Below are positions 59,349 through 64,000 of a stretch of DNA of 64,000 bases, in pieces (the stretch's first letter is position 1; each line of letters opens with the position of its first letter). The translations under genes and the position numbers were made by a program. The stretch comes from Rebecca billardiae RCC1528 (Eukaryota > Haptophyta), in assembly GCA_965240325.2 (NCBI GenBank), contig OZ251243.1, positions 434,001 to 498,000 on the forward strand. Reading direction: 5' to 3'. The notes beneath the pieces were generated by a model. That model did not search any database. It saw only the letters and a list, made by a program, of their open reading frames with translations, and was not told the origin of the DNA.

Positions 59349-62213
59349 ATGAGCTCCGCCGACGCCTCCTCGACGGGCGATGAGGGCGGCGTGTCTCCCG
59401 ACGTGGTCCAATTCACGGCCGTGGTTGTCAGCCAGGCCACGGCTCTCGGCACGTGGTACGGCGCGTTTGTTGTCCTTCGCACACTCCGCCCGGCTCTCTT
59501 TGCGGGCGCGCGGCCAATGTCCGACATCTCGCGGGCGTCCAACGTGATCAGGTGGCTCGTGAGCGCGATCCGACTGGACGAGGAGACCATCCACGCGGCG
59601 AGCGGCATCGACGGCGTCCTGCACGTGCGCGTGGCCACGCTCCACGTGCAGCTGTGCGCGCTGCTGACTCTCACCTCACTTCCAGCCCTTCTTACCTACG
59701 CGCTCGCCGCGGACGCGGCATCGGGGTTTGGGCGCATCGCGCTCACGAACGTGCTGGTGGACTCAGGCGCGAGCTGGGCGCTGTGGGTGACCGTCATCAC
59801 CCTGTGGGCCAACACGCTCGGCGCGCTCATCTTGCTCGACCGGCACGACGAGCGCGCGGCCGGGTACGTGCTTCGCACGCTCAGGCGCACCGCGCCCCTC
59901 CACCAGTACGCCGTCGTGGTGCACGACCTGCCCGAGGGCGTGGGGCGGCGCGAGCTGCTCGAGCACTTCACGCGCGCGCACGGTGACGGCGCCGTCGCGG
60001 CGGTGCACATGATCCGCCCCCATGGCGCGCTCGACGGCGGCATGGCACTCGGCAAGTCGAGGGAGGCCAAGGGCCGAGCGAAGGCGAGTGGCGGCGTGGC
60101 GGCTGACGCGACGGCCGCGCACGAGAACGAGGCGGGTGCGGACGCGCGCAAGAGCAAGGGCGCGGCCGCGCCGCTCCTTGGGATGCTGCGCCCCAAAGGC
60201 GTGCGCGCCCTCACGACCGCGTACGTGCTGGCCCTCGGCGCTCTCGCGAACGCCGAGGCCGAGCCCGAGGCACCGGCCGAGGCACCCGCTGAGGCGCCGG
60301 CCGAGCCGGCAGCCGCGTCGGCCAAGCCGAGCGCAGGCGCAGCACGAGCCGGCCACGCCGCCGGGTCCGAGGGCAAGGGCGCGCTGGCGCGGTTCGGGCG
60401 GGGGAGCGAGCCCGTGAGCAAGGCGGTGAAGGCCCGCGCGCACGCGGAGGAGCTCCGCCAGCTCCTCGCCACCGAGCTCTCGCGCTACCCCGCTGTGCAG
60501 TACGATGGCTCGGGCGACGAAGGCGGCGCACTGCCGCGCGAGCCGCCCGCAGCGCCGGAGAAGTCCGGTGCGGGGCGCTCGCTCTTTGGCGGGCATGGGA
60601 GCGCGCATGCCCGAGGGCAGGGTCGAGCCCCGACGCGCGCCATCGCCTCCGCAGGCGCGCACGCCGAGCCGGCCCACGCGGACGTGCTGCCGGCGTCGCG
60701 CGCGCGCGCCGCTGTGGTTGTGTTTGCATCGCTCAGCGACGCGTCGACGGCCGTGGCCTCGGCAGCGACGGGCGGTCTGCGCGCGCTGCCAGCGGGGCGC
60801 GGGGGCGGCTCGACGGCGGCGTCGGTGTCGTGGACGCTCGTCGCCGCGCCCGAGCCGCGCGAGATCATCTGGCCTACTCTCGAGCTCATCCCGCCCCCGG
60901 CCAAGCGCCGCTCGAAGGCGCTCCTCCGTCTCGCCCTCCTAACCGGCCTGTTCATTTTCTTCTCGACGATTCTGGCGGCGCTGGTGAGCGCGTTCGTGGC
61001 CGTGGCGAGCTTCGCGGCGCAGGTGCCGAACGAGACGGTGCGCGGCGTGGTCGTCGTACTTGGCGGCATTGTGCCGCCCGCCATCCAGTCCGCCCTGCTC
61101 AGCGGCATGCCCGCCCTGCTCGACGTGCTCGCGCGCACGCTCGGAAGCCGTTGGACCGAGTCGACGGTCGCCACCGACGTGCAGACACAGTTCGCGTTTT
61201 TTCTGCGCCTCGTCGCCTTCTTCGTGCCGCTCGTTGTGGGCTCGGTGGCGTCGTCGCTGTTCGGCGCGCTCGTGGTGCTCGCGCAGCGCCCGCTCCTCCT
61301 CGTCGACCTCCTCGCCGCCGCCGCCCCGGCCAACGCGTACTTTTTGATGTCCTTCCTGTTGCTCAAGGCGGTCGGCGTGGCGACGGGGGCGACCGGGGTG
61401 TCAGCCGCTGCCGTTGCGTGGGCCAAGCAGCGCTACCTCGCGAGGACGCCGTTCCAGATGGCGGAGGCGCTGCGCGCGCCGACCAAGCGGGACATGCTGC
61501 GCGGCGCGTGGCTCGCCTACGCCTCGCTTGTCGCCCTCGCGTTCGCGCCCATCGCGCCGATTGTCGTGCCAGTGTGTGCCCTGTACGCGCTAGCGGCCGC
61601 GCTCGCCGCGAGACTGGAGGCGGGCGCGAGCGCGCGCGCGCACTTCGACTCGGCGGGCGTGCTCGCGCAGCTCGCGGCGCAGCAGCTGGCGGACAACGTG
61701 ACCATCGCCGCACTGATCGGCGTGGCCGTCATCGCGCTCGCCGGCCGCGGCGCCGGCTTCCTCCAGCTGATCCCGCTCGCGCCGCTGCCCGTGCCAATTG
61801 TCTACTTCCAGCTGCGCATGCGTCGGCGGCGCGGCGCGGCGCTCCAGGGACATGCGCGCGCGGGGCTGCTGGCGGAGGACGCGGCGGGCGTGGACGCAGC
61901 GCGGCCGCGCGGGCAGGTGGCGCACAATCACGCGCGGCTCGGAGGCGCGCTGCGGGCCTGGGCGCCGCCCTATGCCGCCGCAGCCGCCGACGCGGCGCAG
62001 GGCGCGGCCGCGGGCGCGCCGCCCGGCGCCTCCCTCGACGCCGACGCGGAGGCCGCGGCCGGTGAGGACGTCCAGGTGCGGCTCGCGGCCTGGCTCCGGC
62101 GCTACGAGGGGAGCGAGGCGGTTGCTTATATCGCTGGTGATGGGACCAAGCCAGCCAGCTCCGCGCAGCCGCCGGCCGCCCGCAGCCGCAAGCTGTGGAG
62201 CAACAGGGTGTAA
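59349..62213 (+). CDS. OSCA/CSC1/TMEM63-type hyperosmolality- or stretch-gated cation channel
   Basis: A 954-residue, single-exon frame from the ATG at 59349 (an upstream in-frame TTG is ignored). The N-terminal part has three hydrophobic segments (VVQFTAVVVSQATALGTWYG, LHVQLCALLTLTSLPALLTY, WALWVTVITLWANTLGALIL). A cytosolic domain follows, beginning APLHQYAVVVHDLPEGVGRR, the RRM-like strand typical of the family; an Ala/Pro/Glu-rich insertion; then AAVVVFASLSDASTA and APEPREIIWPTLEL, both diagnostic for CSC1. The channel core then shows about seven TM segments, including KALLRLALLTGLFIFFSTIL, LRLVAFFVPLVVGSVASSLF and PANAYFLMSFLLLKAVGVAT. The tail is Ala-rich. It is calcium-permeable and mechanosensitive in characterised relatives; plasma or endomembrane location is inferred. 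Confidence 0.88.
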   Translation: MSSADASSTGDEGGVSPDVVQFTAVVVSQATALGTWYGAFVVLRTLRPALFAGARPMSDISRASNVIRWLVSAIRLDEETIHAASGIDGVLHVRVATLHVQLCALLTLTSLPALLTYALAADAASGFGRIALTNVLVDSGASWALWVTVITLWANTLGALILLDRHDERAAGYVLRTLRRTAPLHQYAVVVHDLPEGVGRRELLEHFTRAHGDGAVAAVHMIRPHGALDGGMALGKSREAKGRAKASGGVAADATAAHENEAGADARKSKGAAAPLLGMLRPKGVRALTTAYVLALGALANAEAEPEAPAEAPAEAPAEPAAASAKPSAGAARAGHAAGSEGKGALARFGRGSEPVSKAVKARAHAEELRQLLATELSRYPAVQYDGSGDEGGALPREPPAAPEKSGAGRSLFGGHGSAHARGQGRAPTRAIASAGAHAEPAHADVLPASRARAAVVVFASLSDASTAVASAATGGLRALPAGRGGGSTAASVSWTLVAAPEPREIIWPTLELIPPPAKRRSKALLRLALLTGLFIFFSTILAALVSAFVAVASFAAQVPNETVRGVVVVLGGIVPPAIQSALLSGMPALLDVLARTLGSRWTESTVATDVQTQFAFFLRLVAFFVPLVVGSVASSLFGALVVLAQRPLLLVDLLAAAAPANAYFLMSFLLLKAVGVATGATGVSAAAVAWAKQRYLARTPFQMAEALRAPTKRDMLRGAWLAYASLVALAFAPIAPIVVPVCALYALAAALAARLEAGASARAHFDSAGVLAQLAAQQLADNVTIAALIGVAVIALAGRGAGFLQLIPLAPLPVPIVYFQLRMRRRRGAALQGHARAGLLAEDAAGVDAARPRGQVAHNHARLGGALRAWAPPYAAAAADAAQGAAAGAPPGASLDADAEAAAGEDVQVRLAAWLRRYEGSEAVAYIAGDGTKPASSAQPPAARSRKLWSNRV

Positions 62214-62376
62214 ACAGTCTGTGTGACTTGAGACTGTCTCGATCTACAGATCGGCCGAGGCCCGAGAGCCGAAGGGATCCGGTCGGGACCGGGACGCGGA
62301 GCCGCCCGCGGACGAGGAATACGAACGGCAGATTTATTCATCAGATCAGCCAGCAGGAAAAACACCCGCCGCCAGC

Positions 62377-63029
62377 ATGTCGCTGCACGAGAGAGTGCCC
62401 GTCGCCTCCATTGGCAGCACGGCTGCCGGCCTCCTCTTCGGCGTGGGATGGTACGTGTGGATCGATGGGTGCGCGACAGCTGAAGACGGCGTCAAAGGCG
62501 AGTACTGGGTACGTCGCGGGCGCGCCCTGAGCGCCTGTGGCGGACCCTTTTGACGCGTGCTGCACCCGCGCGGGGCTGCGCTTGCAACGCGCAGATCCCG
62601 GGCGTGCTGCAGACCATCGCGCTCGTGATGGTGAATGTGCTCAACTGGGGCATGCTGAGCGACGACGCAGCCTTCGACACGGACAACTCCGCCGCCATGG
62701 CGAAGTGCTGGGTGTTTTTCGCCTTTCTGGTGGCGTTTTCGGGCGTGATTGGCGCCGTGTGGATCATGGTGGAGGAGAACAATGCGTCATCTGGCAAGGG
62801 TGCAATGTGGGCATCAGTCGCGGGGTGAGGGCTCGCCAGCACGCGCGCAGGCGGCCGAGGGCACGCCATGTGCGCGCGCGCGCAGACCATGCGCGCGGGC
62901 GGTGTGATGACCGCGACCGCGCCACATGCGATGCCCGCCACGCGCAGGCTGTTGCAAAATGTGTTCATCTTCATGAGCTCGCTCATCTTCCGATTCGCGC
63001 GCATGCAGACTGAATCGTCTGGGTTCTGA
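62377..63029 (+). CDS. TMEM50 (UPF0220) family membrane protein, three exons
   Basis: The model joins 62377-62508, 62595-62824 and 62948-63029, giving 147 residues (animal TMEM50A is about 157). Exon 1: VASIGSTAAGLLFGVGWYVW then IDGCA. Exon 2: IPGVLQTIALVMVNVLNWGM and KCWVFFAFLVAFSGVIGAVW then IMVEE. Exon 3: LLQNVFIFMSSLIFRFAR. The order and spacing of four TM segments and the final LQNVFIF..FRFAR match the family throughout; introns are phase 0 and phase 2. Without splicing exon 2 ends at a stop at 62826. The family is ER/Golgi-associated and linked to cargo or transporter interaction. It lies 163 bp after the OSCA-like gene on the same strand. Confidence 0.92.
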
Positions 63030-63849
63030 TCATTGACAACGCGCGCCTCGCGAGGTCTACCCTGGGAGCGGAGCCGTGCGGGCATGGACACTGGCACCTG
63101 GGAGTGGGAGTTGCTGATCATAATAATACGGGACGGCCGGAGCGGCCATGCTGACGGATGGCGCCGACGGTGGTGGGTGCAGAGGGGCCGGGCGGTGCCT
63201 GCTCTGGAGCTCGGTGGCCCGTCCGTGGGCCTCTCCGCAGCCCGCGGACAAGTCCTGATGGCCGGTGCCAGTGATGTCAGTGATGAGTGTAAAGGCCCCA
63301 GAAGGCCTCTGATGAGCGCCATTGAGTGCGATCGGGCCAGTGACCAAGTCCCTGGCACCGCGGCAGGCGGCGGTGACTACGGGTGCTAGCAGACTGAGTA
63401 CCGTCGTCCGCCGAGTCGGCGGAGTCGGATAAGTTATAAATTAGTTTCACTCGGGCCGTCCGATTCCGAATTCGGTCATCAAGTGAAAGACTACTCGGAC
63501 CGGTCGTGACTTGACCCCCCGGATAAGGGCAAGGCCAATTATATTGCCAATAAGGCCCACGCGTCAGGACGCGGGACGGCCGCCGGCGGAGGGCCAGGCA
63601 CGTCGGACCCGTCGCGGACAGCCGATGATCAGCTCACGGACCGCGGATCCGAGTATTAGCAGAATCTAAGCAGACAGTGCAGTCCCGACTATCACTATCA
63701 GTATGCTGATTGACCCGGCGGGTACACTCTGAGTCTGACTCTGTCTGTCACTACTAACGACTACTAATGTCTGATCTATAGTTTAGTGTCAGTGACGAGT
63801 CGTGCCAGTCTACTATATATATACGGTATATATATGTGTCGTGTGTGTG

Positions 63850-63897
<48 letters not shown>

Positions 63898-64000
63898 CCG
63901 ACTAGTCTGTCTGTCTGTCTACGTATCCCGCCCGGCTCCGGGCTTCCGCGCCCCCTCCCGCCCTCGGCCCTCCACGAGGACCGCCCGCCGGGAGACTCAG
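63030..64000. other. Intergenic region, GT microsatellite near the end
   Basis: No gene is recognised. A GT/TG run lies at about 63842-63892, preceded by short TA runs. TCTG tetranucleotides follow at about 63906-63921. Confidence 0.6.

Overview
The window is nuclear DNA of a GC-rich eukaryote. The evidence is spliced genes with GT..AG introns and eukaryote-specific families: a NEK1-type kinase, a Hippo/MST-type kinase with a SARAH domain, CPSF100, an OSCA/CSC1 channel, TMEM50 and an F-box protein. Alongside these are a short E. coli-like SerA, FkbM methyltransferases, a TupA-type ATP-grasp protein and an EsV-1-7 repeat protein. Together they suggest a unicellular alga. A haptophyte-like lineage is my best guess, but this rests on gene content and base composition only and is not proven.

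Layout. 1-12 kb: MYND zinc-finger protein, a three-exon multi-GAF protein whose first intron looks like a transposon-derived introner, a secreted TupA-like ATP-grasp protein, and a four-TM two-pore channel-like protein with an EF-hand. 13-19 kb: NEK1-like kinase and F-box protein. 18.9-21.7 kb: two inverted-repeat elements, a 349-bp-arm foldback element and a hairpin-spacer repeat element. 21.7-26.8 kb: an unknown membrane protein, an APH-fold kinase and an FkbM methyltransferase. 26.9-31.6 kb: repeat-rich and gene-poor, with a 463-bp direct repeat, diverged repeats and a roughly 22-unit minisatellite. 31.6-32.6 kb: seven-repeat EsV-1-7 protein. 32.7-36.6 kb: dispersed repeats and a decayed coiled-coil locus. 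36.6-42.4 kb: MST kinase head-to-head with CPSF100. 42.4-49.9 kb: mostly repeats, plus a two-exon cysteine-rich protein. 50-52.2 kb: DUF72 protein and a second FkbM enzyme. 52.2-54.6 kb: tandem repeats. 54.6-63 kb: serA, a small basic protein, a cysteine-cluster membrane protein, OSCA/CSC1 and TMEM50.

Twelve introns could be placed to the base because the joined exons restore conserved family sequence. Eleven end in GCAG and most begin GTGCG. The exception, 6298-6809, is the longest, ends in ATAG and carries terminal inverted repeats just inside its splice sites. Four gene pairs are head-to-head with 113-310 bp between start codons, suggesting shared promoters. There is no operon-like pathway clustering; the genes are mostly unrelated housekeeping, signalling and membrane functions separated by repeat islands. 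No tRNA, rRNA or CRISPR array was recognised.
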